From Mitsuaria sp. GD03876 (lineage in GTDB: Bacteria; Pseudomonadota; Gammaproteobacteria; Burkholderiales; Burkholderiaceae_C), in contig NZ_JAOCCU010000053.1 in the NCBI RefSeq assembly GCF_029840635.1, positions 1 to 41,742 on the forward strand: a stretch of 41,742 nucleotides of DNA. Reading direction: 5' to 3'. A program made the position numbers and the translations under genes. The notes under the pieces are model-generated. The model was not told the DNA's origin and did not search any database. It worked only from the letters and a program-made list of their open reading frames with translations. Each line of letters begins with the position of its first letter. The first letter of the stretch is position 1. Shown one piece after another: positions 8,117 to 16,598 of this stretch.

Positions 8117-9079
8117 TCAATCCGCCGTGATGCCGCGCTCCTTCACGAGCTTGGCCCATTGCGGCAGCTCCTTCTCGAGCCGCGCGCGGGCCTGGGCGAT
8201 CGTCGAGGGACTGGCCTCGAAGCCCTCCTTGGCCATCCGCTCCTTCACCACAGGCGACGCGAGCACGGTGTTGAGCGTCGCATGCAGCTTCTCCAGCACC
8301 GGCTTGGGCGTGGCCGACGGCGCGAAGACCATGAACCAGGTCTCGAACGAGTAGCCGGGCAAGCCGGCCTCGGCGATGGTGGGCACGTCGGGCAACAGCG
8401 GCGAGCGCTTGGGCCCGGTCACGCCGAGCGCGCGCAGCTTGCCGGCCTGCACGTGGCCTTGCGCGGCGGACAGCACCGGGAAGGCCATGTCGACCTGGCC
8501 GCCGATGGTGTCGCTGAGCGCCGGGCCGCCGCCGCGATACGGGATGTGGACAATGCTCACGCCGGCGACCGCCTTGAACAGCTCCGCCGACATGTGGAAG
8601 GTGCTGCCGGTACCGGCCGACGCATAGGACAGCTTGCCGGGCTGGCTCCGGGCCAGCGCGATCAGCGCCTTGAGGTCCTTGGCCGGCACGCGCTCGTTGA
8701 CGACCAGGACGTGCTGGGAATTCGCCACCATGCCGATCGGCGCGAGGTCCTTGAGCGTGTCGTAGGGCATCCGCGCCGTCAGCGACGGGTTGATGGCCAG
8801 GGAGACGGTCTGCAACCCGATCGTGTAGCCGTCGCCGGCCGACTTCGCGACCTCGGCCACGCCGAGGTTGCCGCCGGCGCCCGCCTTGTTCTCGACGACC
8901 AGCGGCTTGCCGAGCGCCTTGCCCCATTCGTCGGAGATCAGCCGGGCGACGATGTCGGCGCTGCCGCCGGGGGCGTAGGGAACGACCAGGCGCACCGGCC
9001 GGTCGGGATAGGACTGCGCCAGCGCGCTCGCCGACAGGGCGGCGAGGGCCAGCGCCGCGAGGACGGATCTGCGGTTCAT
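8117..9079 (-). CDS. Tripartite tricarboxylate transporter (Bug/TctC) binding protein
   Basis: 320 residues. A signal peptide is clear (NRRSVLAALALAALSASALA, cleavage after residue 21). The mature protein has the Bug-family hallmarks YPDRPVRLVVPYAPGGSADI near the N-terminus, VENKAGAGGNLG, and the IPYRGGGPALSDTIGGQVD region. These periplasmic proteins bind small carboxylates for TctAB-type permeases, and Burkholderiales genomes hold very many orphan copies. No TctA or TctB gene is nearby, so this is an orphan. A class II aldolase-like gene lies 143 bp upstream on the same strand, which may hint at a hydroxy- or keto-acid ligand; that is inference. Confidence 0.9.
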   Translation of the reverse strand: MNRRSVLAALALAALSASALAQSYPDRPVRLVVPYAPGGSADIVARLISDEWGKALGKPLVVENKAGAGGNLGVAEVAKSAGDGYTIGLQTVSLAINPSLTARMPYDTLKDLAPIGMVANSQHVLVVNERVPAKDLKALIALARSQPGKLSYASAGTGSTFHMSAELFKAVAGVSIVHIPYRGGGPALSDTIGGQVDMAFPVLSAAQGHVQAGKLRALGVTGPKRSPLLPDVPTIAEAGLPGYSFETWFMVFAPSATPKPVLEKLHATLNTVLASPVVKERMAKEGFEASPSTIAQARARLEKELPQWAKLVKERGITAD

Positions 9080-9222
9080 CGTGTCTCCTGTGAAGCCCCG
9101 GTCGTGCGCCAGGGTCGCCTCATGCTAGGCGGGAGACGGCCGTCCAGAATTTAGCGGCGGGCCATTCTTTCGTTCCTGCAGGTTAAGGATCCGGCGTCGA
9201 TTCGATGCGGCCTCGCGGCCGC

Positions 9223-9996
9223 TCAGACGTCGAATCCCGCGCACTGCCGCCGCGCCTGCCGCAGCAGCGTCGGCCACACGAAGGCGCCGCCCAGGCCGCC
9301 GGTCTGCACCCGCATCGACTCGGCGGTGCCGCGGATGATGGCGTCGTCCACCGGCGTCAGCGCGACGCCGCCGGCCTGCGCGGCGATCTGGATCTGGCAG
9401 GCGCTCTCGAAGGTGTACATCGACAGGAACGCGTCGGCGATCGTCCTGCCCACGGTCAGCAGCCCGTGGTTGCGCAGGCAATAGAAGATCTTGTCGCCGA
9501 GGTCGCCTTGCAGCCGGGGCTGCTCGTCGGGACGGATCGCGACGCCTTCGTAGTCGTGGTACGCCAGCGAGGCCAGCACGAAGGTCGACTGCTGCGAGAT
9601 CGGCAGCACCCCGCCCTGCTGCGCCGACACCGCGACGCCGGCCCGTGTGTGGGTGTGCAGCACGCAGCCCACGTCGGGGCGCGCGGCGTGGATCGCCGAA
9701 TGGATGATGAAGCCGGCCTGGTTCACCGGGAACGGCGTTTCCTGCAGCTTGTTGCCCTGCGCGTCGACCTTGATCAGGCTCGACGCGGTGATCTCGTCGA
9801 ACATCAGGCCGTAGGGATTGATGAGGAACTCATGGGCGTCGCCGGGCAGGCGCGCGCTGATGTGGGTGAAGATCAGGTCGCTCCAGCCGTAGCGCGCGAC
9901 GAGCCGGTAGCAGGCCGCGAGGTCCACGCGCAGCTGCCATTCGGCGTCGCTGACCTGGCCCTTGAGCGAGGGGATCTGGGCGGTGATGTCGTCCAT
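9223..9996 (-). CDS. Class II aldolase/adducin-family protein
   Basis: 257 residues of the class II aldolase/adducin head fold. The zinc-site signature HTHTRAGVAVS (His114, His116) and the third ligand in LRNHGLLTVG (His177) are all present, so metal binding is likely intact. Family members cleave or decarboxylate sugar phosphates and related hydroxy-keto compounds (fuculose-phosphate aldolase, ribulose-phosphate 4-epimerase and others). This longer form, with ARYGWSDLIFTHISAR near the start, is common in proteobacteria without an assigned substrate. It precedes the Bug binding protein on the same strand, so they could be co-transcribed. Confidence 0.85.
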   Translation of the reverse strand: MDDITAQIPSLKGQVSDAEWQLRVDLAACYRLVARYGWSDLIFTHISARLPGDAHEFLINPYGLMFDEITASSLIKVDAQGNKLQETPFPVNQAGFIIHSAIHAARPDVGCVLHTHTRAGVAVSAQQGGVLPISQQSTFVLASLAYHDYEGVAIRPDEQPRLQGDLGDKIFYCLRNHGLLTVGRTIADAFLSMYTFESACQIQIAAQAGGVALTPVDDAIIRGTAESMRVQTGGLGGAFVWPTLLRQARRQCAGFDV

Positions 9997-10136
9997 GAAC
10001 GCGTCTCCTGGCCGCGCCGGGCCGTCGGGCGGGCCCGGTTCGCGGCGGATCGTCCTCCCGGACGATCCTCGTGGCTGTCGCGTTCAGGACAGATTCCAAG
10101 CCCGGCGCCGGAACGCACACGCCCCGGAATCTCCCC

Positions 10137-10556
10137 CTACTCCGCCAGGTACCTCAGAAGGCTCGACCAAAAATTCAGCTTGCTGCCCAGCACCATCACA
10201 ACCAGCAGGATTGAAATACCGGCGGCGATCAGATTGGCGATCACGTTGGACCATACGCCTGACCAGAAACCCAGCGTACGTTCGATGCGCCTCAAGCGTC
10301 GCAGATGATCGGCTTCCGCGTCCGCCAGTGCGTCAGACAAGGACTCCTCGGCCATGTCCTCGAGCATGATCTCCGCCCGCGTTCGATAGGTATCGATCTG
10401 CGAGGGCAGGTTCATGCTGAGCACAAACCCATGCACATCCGCATCGGGATGCGTCTTCATGAACTCGACCTTGTCGGCCTTGTAGAGCGCGTAGGCGATC
10501 AGGCCTGCGAGATCCTTGGGGTTCTGTACGAAGGACTGGAAGGTCTGGTGCAGCAT
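10137..10556 (-). CDS. Unknown protein with a C-terminal membrane anchor
   Basis: 139 residues, family not assigned. The N-terminal half is soluble and includes DLAGLIAYALYKADKVEFMK (15-34), a pattern I associate loosely with small, uncharacterised membrane-anchored bacterial proteins but cannot name. A helical, charged stretch (EDMAEESLSDALADAEADHL, 66-85) leads to one transmembrane helix (about 104-124) and a short tail. The ATG follows directly on the TGA of the 64-residue gene (TGAATG), so the two are coupled. By hand count 10141-10260 is 66 G/C of 120, against 42 of 60 for 11161-11220 in gcdH, which suggests acquired DNA. Confidence 0.68.
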   Translation of the reverse strand: MLHQTFQSFVQNPKDLAGLIAYALYKADKVEFMKTHPDADVHGFVLSMNLPSQIDTYRTRAEIMLEDMAEESLSDALADAEADHLRRLRRIERTLGFWSGVWSNVIANLIAAGISILLVVMVLGSKLNFWSSLLRYLAE

Positions 10557-10751
10557 TCAAGCGATGACCTTGGCTTTCGCCAACCATCGCTCGAGTGCGT
10601 TGTTCGCTGCCTTCACGATGTCCTCCCGGCAAGGCAACGCTGCCCGCACGATGGGTGACGGCTCATGATCCCGATCACGCGTCATCAGGCGCTTGTTCGC
10701 GCGCCGGATCGTATGCACGGTGATGTACTTGCGGGCGGCCGAGGACTTCAT
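10557..10751 (-). CDS. Small basic protein of unknown function, coupled to a membrane-anchored partner
   Basis: 64 residues, very basic (KSSAARKYITVHTIRRANKR at the start) and ending in an amphipathic helix (DIVKAANNALERWLAKAKVIA). No family recognised. The ATG at 10751 lacks a clear Shine-Dalgarno sequence; a longer in-frame start near 10892 would add residues with little coding character and is less likely. Its stop abuts the start of the 139-residue gene, a spacing typical of translational coupling and seen in two-component small modules. Toxin-antitoxin-like or defence-accessory roles are possible but unsupported by any motif. Confidence 0.5.
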   Translation of the reverse strand: MKSSAARKYITVHTIRRANKRLMTRDRDHEPSPIVRAALPCREDIVKAANNALERWLAKAKVIA

Positions 10752-10856
10752 GGGGTGCGATGCTACTGCCGCGAGGCAATAGAGGCGAGTTGAGGATGAT
10801 CGGGTAGGGACAAACCTGACGACGCGGCTTGAAGAGACCGGTGAGCAGGAGCGGAA

Positions 10857-10881
10857 GATCGGCAGCATTGCACTGCCGATC
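10857..10881 (-). terminator. Stem-loop 3' of gcdH, possible end of the anthranilate operon
   Basis: GATCGGCAG and CTGCCGATC form a perfect 9-bp stem with a 7-base loop, about 44 bp past the gcdH stop. The sequence after it on the minus strand is not a strong T-tract, so termination may be partial or Rho-assisted. Confidence 0.4.
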
Positions 10882-10924
10882 CACCCGATCAATGACTCGG
10901 ATCTGTGGCGGCTCGTCTCGGCGC

Positions 10925-12118
10925 TCAGAACGCCGCGATCCCCGTCTGCGCGCGGCCCAGGATCAACGCGTGGATGTCATGCGTGCCCTCGTAGGTGTTG
11001 ACCACCTCCAGGTTGACCAGGTGCCGCGCCACGCCGAACTCGTCGCTGATGCCGTTGCCGCCCAGCATGTCCCGCGCCGTGCGCGCGATCTCCAGCGACT
11101 TGCCGCAGCTGTTGCGCTTCATGATCGACGTGATCTCCACCGCCGCCGTGCCCTCGTCCTTCATCCGCCCCAGCCGCAGGCACCCCTGCAGGCCCAGCGT
11201 GATCTCGGTCTGCATGTCCGCCAGCTTCTTCTGCACCAGCTGGTTGGCCGCCAGCGGCTTGCCGAATTGCTTGCGGTCCAGCGTGTACTGCCGCGCCGTG
11301 TGCCAGCACGACTCCGCCGCCCCCAGCGCCCCCCACGCGATGCCGTAGCGCGCGCTGTTCAGGCACGTGAACGGCCCCTTGAGCCCGCGCACCTCGGGGA
11401 AGGCGTTCTCCTCGGGACAGAACACCTCGTCCATCACGATCTCGCCGGTGATCGACGCCCGCAGGCCCACCTTGCCGTGGATCGCCGGCGCGCTCAGGCC
11501 CTTCCAGCCCTTCTCCAGCACGAAACCGCGGATCTGCCCGCCGTCGTCCTTCGCCCAGACCACGAACACGTCCGCGATCGGGCTGTTGGTGATCCACATC
11601 TTGCTGCCGCTCAGCGAATACCCGCCGTCGACCTTGCGCGCCCGCGTCACCATCGAGCCCGGGTCCGAGCCATGGTTCGGCTCGGTCAGCCCGAAGCAGC
11701 CGATCCACTCGCCGCTGGCCAGCTTGGGCAGGTACTTGCGCTTCGTGGCCTCGTTACCGAACTCGTTGATCGGCACCATCACCAGCGAGCTCTGCACGCT
11801 CATCATCGAGCGGTAGCCGCTGTCCACGCGCTCCACCTCGCGCGCGATCAGCCCGTAGCAGACGTAATTCAACCCCGCGCCGCCGTACTCCTCGGGGATC
11901 GTCGGGCCCAGCAGGCCCAGCTCGCCCATCTCGCGGAAGATCTCGACGTCCGTCTTCTCGTGCCGGAACGCCTCCACCACCCGCGGCGCCAGCCGGTCCT
12001 GGCAGTACGCCCGCGCCGCGTCGCGCACCGCGCGCTCGTCGTCGGTCAGCTGCTGCTCCAGCAGCAGCGGATCGTCCCAGTGGAATGCGGCCTTCGCCGC
12101 CTTGGATGCTTGGCTCAT
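10925..12118 (-). CDS. gcdH: Glutaryl-CoA dehydrogenase
   Basis: 397-residue FAD acyl-CoA dehydrogenase that oxidises and decarboxylates glutaryl-CoA to crotonyl-CoA in the cytoplasm. Family hallmarks are present: [14 protein letters not shown] with the substrate-carboxylate arginine, [14 protein letters not shown] and [18 protein letters not shown] in the core, and the catalytic base Glu377 in [15 protein letters not shown]. The start at 12118 is preferred over one 16 codons upstream because it follows an AGAGAG-type ribosome site. It is last in the 14-gene anthranilate operon, 65 bp after ridA. Its presence there implies the ring-derived C7 chain is shortened to glutaryl-CoA, unless it only serves lysine or tryptophan degradation in general. 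Confidence 0.93.
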   Translation of the reverse strand: MSQASKAAKAAFHWDDPLLLEQQLTDDERAVRDAARAYCQDRLAPRVVEAFRHEKTDVEIFREMGELGLLGPTIPEEYGGAGLNYVCYGLIAREVERVDSGYRSMMSVQSSLVMVPINEFGNEATKRKYLPKLASGEWIGCFGLTEPNHGSDPGSMVTRARKVDGGYSLSGSKMWITNSPIADVFVVWAKDDGGQIRGFVLEKGWKGLSAPAIHGKVGLRASITGEIVMDEVFCPEENAFPEVRGLKGPFTCLNSARYGIAWGALGAAESCWHTARQYTLDRKQFGKPLAANQLVQKKLADMQTEITLGLQGCLRLGRMKDEGTAAVEITSIMKRNSCGKSLEIARTARDMLGGNGISDEFGVARHLVNLEVVNTYEGTHDIHALILGRAQTGIAAF

Positions 12119-12183
12119 GATGTCTCTCTTCCGTTCTTGATCGCCTGGATGCGTGTGTCGCGACACGGTGGCTGGGGACGATC

Positions 12184-12618
12184 CTAGTCCCGCGCCGGCA
12201 CCACCGCCGTCACCTCGATTTCAACCTTCGCACGGTCCTCGATCAGCCCCGCCACCTGCACGGCGGTCATCGCGATCCCGTACTCGCTGCCCAGCACCTC
12301 GCGGTAGGCCTGCCCCACCTCGCGGCCGCGGGCGACGTACTCCCGCTTGTCCAGCAGGTACCACGTCATCCGCGCGATGTGCCCCGGCTCCGCCCCCGCT
12401 TCCGCCAGCACCGCCTTGATGTTCATCAAGGCCTGCCGAACTTGAGCGACGAAGTCATCGCTCTCGAACTGGCATTGCCCGTTCCAGCCGATCTGCCCGG
12501 CCACGAAGACCTGCGTCCCCGTCGCGGCCACGCCGTTGGCATACCCGCGCGGCGCCAGCCAGCCTTCGGGCTGCAGCAGCCGCTTGGCGGCGCTCGTGTT
12601 GTCGTTCTCGTTGCTCAT
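12184..12618 (-). CDS. RidA/YjgF-family protein
   Basis: 144-residue Rid-superfamily protein, typically a trimer with active sites at subunit interfaces. Family pattern: [29 protein letters not shown] and [11 protein letters not shown]. Canonical RidA hydrolyses reactive enamines or imines using an arginine in a VARLP-type segment; the equivalent here reads VAGLIED, so that arginine is replaced by glycine. This puts it outside the classic imine-deaminase group. 2-Aminomuconate deaminase, another Rid relative, is a precedent for such proteins in aromatic amine catabolism. It has a GAGGAG ribosome site and lies 13 bp after the thioesterase gene, inside the anthranilate operon. Confidence 0.88.
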   Translation of the reverse strand: MSNENDNTSAAKRLLQPEGWLAPRGYANGVAATGTQVFVAGQIGWNGQCQFESDDFVAQVRQALMNIKAVLAEAGAEPGHIARMTWYLLDKREYVARGREVGQAYREVLGSEYGIAMTAVQVAGLIEDRAKVEIEVTAVVPARD

Positions 12619-12631
12619 CGTCGGGACTCCT

Positions 12632-13075
12632 CTACTGCTCGGACGATTGATGGGATTGCTGTTGCTGGACCGCCCGCACCAGCGCGGCGCGGACGTCCTC
12701 GGGAAAGGGTTGCGACTGGTGCGTCTCCAGCGAGGTGCACACCAGCACCTGGCCGAAGCTCACCCGCGTGCCGTCCGCGCCGTCGAAGCTGATGCGCAAG
12801 GTCAGCGAGCTGCGACCGACGCGCTCGATCCACAGCCGCTGCGTGAGCCGGTCGCCCTGGCGGCTGATGCGCTCGAAGCTGGTCTGCAGCTGCACCGTCG
12901 GCAGCCCGACGCGGCGCGGCCCGAGCAGCTCAGCGTACGGCACGCCCAGGCCCTCGTTGAACCAGTCCTCGACGAAGGCGTTCAGCAGTTCGTAGTAACG
13001 CGGGAAGAAGACGATGCCCGCCGGGTCGCAGTGACCGAAGCGGATGAGCACCTCGCGTTCGAAGGCGGCAGTCAT
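12632..13075 (-). CDS. Acyl-CoA thioesterase, 4-hydroxybenzoyl-CoA thioesterase-like
   Basis: 147-residue hotdog-fold thioesterase. The segment FGHCDPAGIVFFPRYYELLN carries the aspartate (Asp17) used as nucleophile or base in the Pseudomonas-type 4-hydroxybenzoyl-CoA thioesterase group. It would hydrolyse an aromatic or alicyclic CoA ester in the cytoplasm. Its place between the Liv ATPase gene livF (25 bp) and ridA (13 bp) suggests a role in the anthranilate pathway, for example freeing CoA from stalled intermediates, as thioesterases do in other aerobic CoA-ester pathways. The exact substrate is unknown. The C-terminus is Gln/Ser-rich. Confidence 0.87.
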   Translation of the reverse strand: MTAAFEREVLIRFGHCDPAGIVFFPRYYELLNAFVEDWFNEGLGVPYAELLGPRRVGLPTVQLQTSFERISRQGDRLTQRLWIERVGRSSLTLRISFDGADGTRVSFGQVLVCTSLETHQSQPFPEDVRAALVRAVQQQQSHQSSEQ

Positions 13076-13100
13076 GTCGTCAGGCTCCTCGTGGCGGCGT

Positions 13101-13810
<710 letters not shown>

Positions 13811-13814
<4 letters not shown>

Positions 13815-14677
13815 GCGTCCCCCTCCGCGTCCTCGCCGAGGTAAGCCTGCTTCACCGCCGGATCCTGGCGAATCTCGTCCGGCGTGCCGGTCGCGATCAC
13901 GCGGCCGCTGACCAGCACCGACACGCGGTCGGCGAGCCGGAACACCGCGTCCATGTCGTGCTCCACCAGCAGCAGCGTCAGCTGCTGCGCCTTGAGCGAC
14001 GACAGCAGCTCGACCATCCTCGCCGACTCGTCCGGTCCCATGCCCGCCATCGGCTCGTCGAGCAACAACAGCCGCGGCCGCGCCGCGAGCGCCAGCGCCA
14101 GTTCGAGCTGGCGTTGCTCGCCATGCGCGAGGCTGCCCGCGACGCGATCGGCCATCGCCGTCAGGCCGACCAGCGCCAGCATCGCCTCGGCGTCCGCGTA
14201 GGCGGCCTCGTCCGCGCGCGCCGGCCGCCACCACGACGGCGCCGCCGGCCGCCGCGCCAGCACCGCCAGCACGACGTTGTCCAGCACGGTGAAGCGCCGG
14301 TAGATGCTGGTGATCTGGAAGGAGCGCACCAGGCCCTCGCGCACGCGCCGCGGCATCGACAAGGCGGTGATGTCCTCGCCCTCGAAGAACAGGCCGCCGC
14401 CGTCGGGCGCCAGCGCGCCGGAGATCTGGTGGATCAGCGTCGTCTTGCCGGCGCCGTTCGGGCCGATCAGCGCATGGGTCTCGCCGGCGCGGACGTCGAA
14501 GCTGGCCTCGTCGGTCGCGGTCAGCGCGCCGAAGCGCTTCACCAGGCGGTGGACCTGGAGCAGCGACAGCGCCGGCAGCGACGAGATGGCCGGCGCGGTG
14601 GATGCCGAAGCCGAAGCCGAAGCCGAGGTCGACAGCATCGCGGCGTCGTCCGGCGCGAGGGTGGCGGCGTCACGCAT
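13811..14677 (-). CDS. livG: Branched-chain/aromatic ABC importer ATPase, LivG type
   Basis: 288-residue ABC ATPase. Walker A GPNGAGKTT (72-80), the LivG-typical SFQITSIYRRFTVLDNV, signature-like LAHGEQRQLELALAL and Walker B LLLLDEPMAGMGPDE are visible, with an H-loop in LLVEHDMDAVF. An unusual N-terminal extension of about 38 residues precedes the ATPase fold and includes a Ser-Ala repeat encoded by a hexanucleotide repeat; an internal ATG at 14638 could shorten it. It overlaps livM by 8 bp and livF by 4 bp, so expression is tightly coupled. Cytoplasmic face of the inner membrane. Confidence 0.9.
14604..14627. repeat. Hexanucleotide microsatellite in the livG N-terminus
   Basis: Three perfect GCCGAA units and one GCCGAG encode alternating Ser-Ala residues in the LivG extension. 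Copy-number change would keep the frame and only lengthen or shorten the linker. Confidence 0.7.
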
Positions 14678-15635
14678 GGGCGCCTCGCCGGGACAGTCCC
14701 GCCAGTCCGCGCGGCGCGAACAGCACCACCGCCAGCAGGATCGCGCCGAGCGCGAACTGCCAATGGATCGTCACGCCGGAGAGCATCTCCTCCAGCAGCA
14801 GGAACACCAGCGCGCCGAGCGGCCCGCCCCAGAGCGCGCCCGCGCCGCCGAGGATCACCATCACCATCAGCTGCCCCGATTGCGACCAGTGCATCAGGTG
14901 CGGCGACACCATGCCGTTGAGGTTGGCCAGCAGCGCGCCGGCGAGTCCGGCGACCGCGCCCGCCACGACGAAGGCCGTCCACTGCACCGTGAAGGCGCGT
15001 CCGCCGGTGGCGGCGACGCGGGTCTCGTTCTCGCGCGTGGCCTGCAGCAGCCAGCCCAGCGGCGAGTTCACCAGCCGCCGCAGGCCCGCGAAGACCAGCG
15101 CGAACGCCGCCAGCGCGACCCAGTAGAACGACGCGTCGTCGGCCAGGTTCACCGGCAGCCCGGTCATCGCCGAGCGCGACGCCATCGGCAGGCCGTCGTC
15201 GCCGCCCCAGGCCTTCAGCGACACGGCCAGGTAATGGAACATCTGCGCGAAGGCCAGCGTGATCATGATGAAGTAGACGCCGCGCGTGCGCAGGCTGATG
15301 GCGCCGATCACCGCGGCCGCGAGGCCGGAGACCAGCATCGCCGCCGGCCAGGCGATCCAGGCAGAGCCGATGCCCGCGTCCATCAGCGCCGCCACCGTGT
15401 AGGCGCCCAGCCCGACGAAGGCCGCGTGGCCGAAGCTGACCAGCCCGCCGAAACCGAGGATCAGGTTCAGGCTCGCCGCCGCGATCGCGAAGATCAGCAC
15501 GCGCGTGGCGACGACGGTGTAGAACGCCAGCCCCGTCGCCTGCAGCACCGGCGGCAGCGCGGCCAGCGCGACGAGCAGCGCCCAGGCCCAGGGGCCCAGC
15601 GCGCGGTGATGGAGCATCGTGAAGGGAGCGCGCAT
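14670..15635 (-). CDS. livM: Branched-chain/aromatic ABC importer permease, LivM type
   Basis: 321-residue polytopic permease. The LivM signature region is clear: AAASLNLILGFGGLVSFGHAAFVGLGAYTVA near residues 55-85 and LRTRGVYFIMITLAFAQMFHYLA shortly after, with a late GGAGALWGGPLGALVFLLLEE cytoplasmic loop thought to contact the ATPases. The ATG at 15635 is preceded by GAGAGG and is chosen because the longer in-frame extension overlaps livH and lacks coding sense. It begins 5 bp after livH and overlaps livG by 8 bp. It forms the membrane channel with LivH. Confidence 0.9.
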   Translation of the reverse strand: MRAPFTMLHHRALGPWAWALLVALAALPPVLQATGLAFYTVVATRVLIFAIAAASLNLILGFGGLVSFGHAAFVGLGAYTVAALMDAGIGSAWIAWPAAMLVSGLAAAVIGAISLRTRGVYFIMITLAFAQMFHYLAVSLKAWGGDDGLPMASRSAMTGLPVNLADDASFYWVALAAFALVFAGLRRLVNSPLGWLLQATRENETRVAATGGRAFTVQWTAFVVAGAVAGLAGALLANLNGMVSPHLMHWSQSGQLMVMVILGGAGALWGGPLGALVFLLLEEMLSGVTIHWQFALGAILLAVVLFAPRGLAGLSRRGAHA

Positions 15636-15640
15636 GGGGG

Positions 15641-16561
15641 TCAGCCTCTCGCGGGGAACAGGCCGCGCGGTTTCCAGAACAGCACCGCCGCCATCAACAC
15701 GTAGATCAGGATCGACGCGACCGCCGGCCCGACGCTGGACGCGATCTCGGGCGAGGCCACCTGCCGCAGCGCCGCCGGCAGCAGCGTGCGCGAGCCGGTG
15801 TCCACCAGCCCCACCAGCAGCGCGCCGACCAGCGCGCCGCGGATCGAGCCGATGCCGCCGATGACGATCACGACGAAGGCCAGGATCAGGATGCTCTCGC
15901 CCATGCCGACCTGCACCGCCAGCAGCGGCCCCAGCAGCGAGCCCGCCAGCGCGCACAGCGCCGCGCCGAGGCCGAACACCGCCGTGAAGAGCCGGTCGGC
16001 GGGCACGCCCATCGCCGTCGTCATCGCGCGGTTGGACGCGCCGGCGCGCACCCACATGCCCCAGCGGGTGCGGGTCACCAGCAGGTACAGCGCCAGCGCC
16101 ACGCCCGCGCCGACGCCGATGATCAGCAGCCGGTAGGCCGGGTACATCAGCCCGGGCAGCAGCTCCACCGGGCCGGACAGCGCGGCCGGCGTGTTCAGCA
16201 TCAGCGGCTGCTCGCCCCAGATCATGCGCACGCCCTCGTTGAGCATCAGGATCAGCGCGAAGGTCGCCAGCACCTGGCTGAGGTGGTCGCGCTGGTAGAG
16301 CCGGCGCAGCAGCGTCACCTCCAGCGCCATGCCCAGCACCGCCGTGCCCGCGACCGCCGCCAGCACCGCCGCCAGGAAGGACGCGCCCGCCGCGATCGCC
16401 GCCGCGGCCAGGTAGGCGCCGACCATGTACAGCGAGCCGTGCGCCAGGTTGATCAGGTCCATGATCCCGAACACCAGCGTCAGCCCGGCCGCCAGCAGGA
16501 ACAGCATCAGCCCGAACTGCAGCCCGTTCAGGGCCTGCTCGGCGACCAGGATCAGGTTCAT
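15641..16561 (-). CDS. livH: Branched-chain/aromatic ABC importer permease, LivH type
   Basis: 306-residue inner-membrane permease. The N-terminal LNGLQFGLMLFLLAAGLTLVFGIMDLINLAHGSLYMVGAY is diagnostic of LivH, and IGGIGSIRGALVGALLVGLVDT near residue 240 is the conserved coupling region. About eight hydrophobic segments are visible. It follows the binding-protein gene by 37 bp and precedes livM by 5 bp, giving the standard K-H-M-G-F order. Substrate is set by the binding protein; an aromatic acid or amino acid linked to tryptophan and anthranilate is the likely cargo. Confidence 0.9.
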   Translation of the reverse strand: MNLILVAEQALNGLQFGLMLFLLAAGLTLVFGIMDLINLAHGSLYMVGAYLAAAAIAAGASFLAAVLAAVAGTAVLGMALEVTLLRRLYQRDHLSQVLATFALILMLNEGVRMIWGEQPLMLNTPAALSGPVELLPGLMYPAYRLLIIGVGAGVALALYLLVTRTRWGMWVRAGASNRAMTTAMGVPADRLFTAVFGLGAALCALAGSLLGPLLAVQVGMGESILILAFVVIVIGGIGSIRGALVGALLVGLVDTGSRTLLPAALRQVASPEIASSVGPAVASILIYVLMAAVLFWKPRGLFPARG

Positions 16562-16598
16562 CGCGGCGCGCTCCGTCGTGCGTCGAGGGTCACGGCCG

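Noticed and set aside
10137-10751. Confirmed toxin-antitoxin or defence system
   Set aside because: The layout is suggestive, but no catalytic, DNA-binding or known defence motif could be identified.
10752-10892. N-terminal extension of the 64-residue gene
   Set aside because: The added residues are Ser/Arg-rich without coding character, and the hairpin at 10857-10881 overlaps them.
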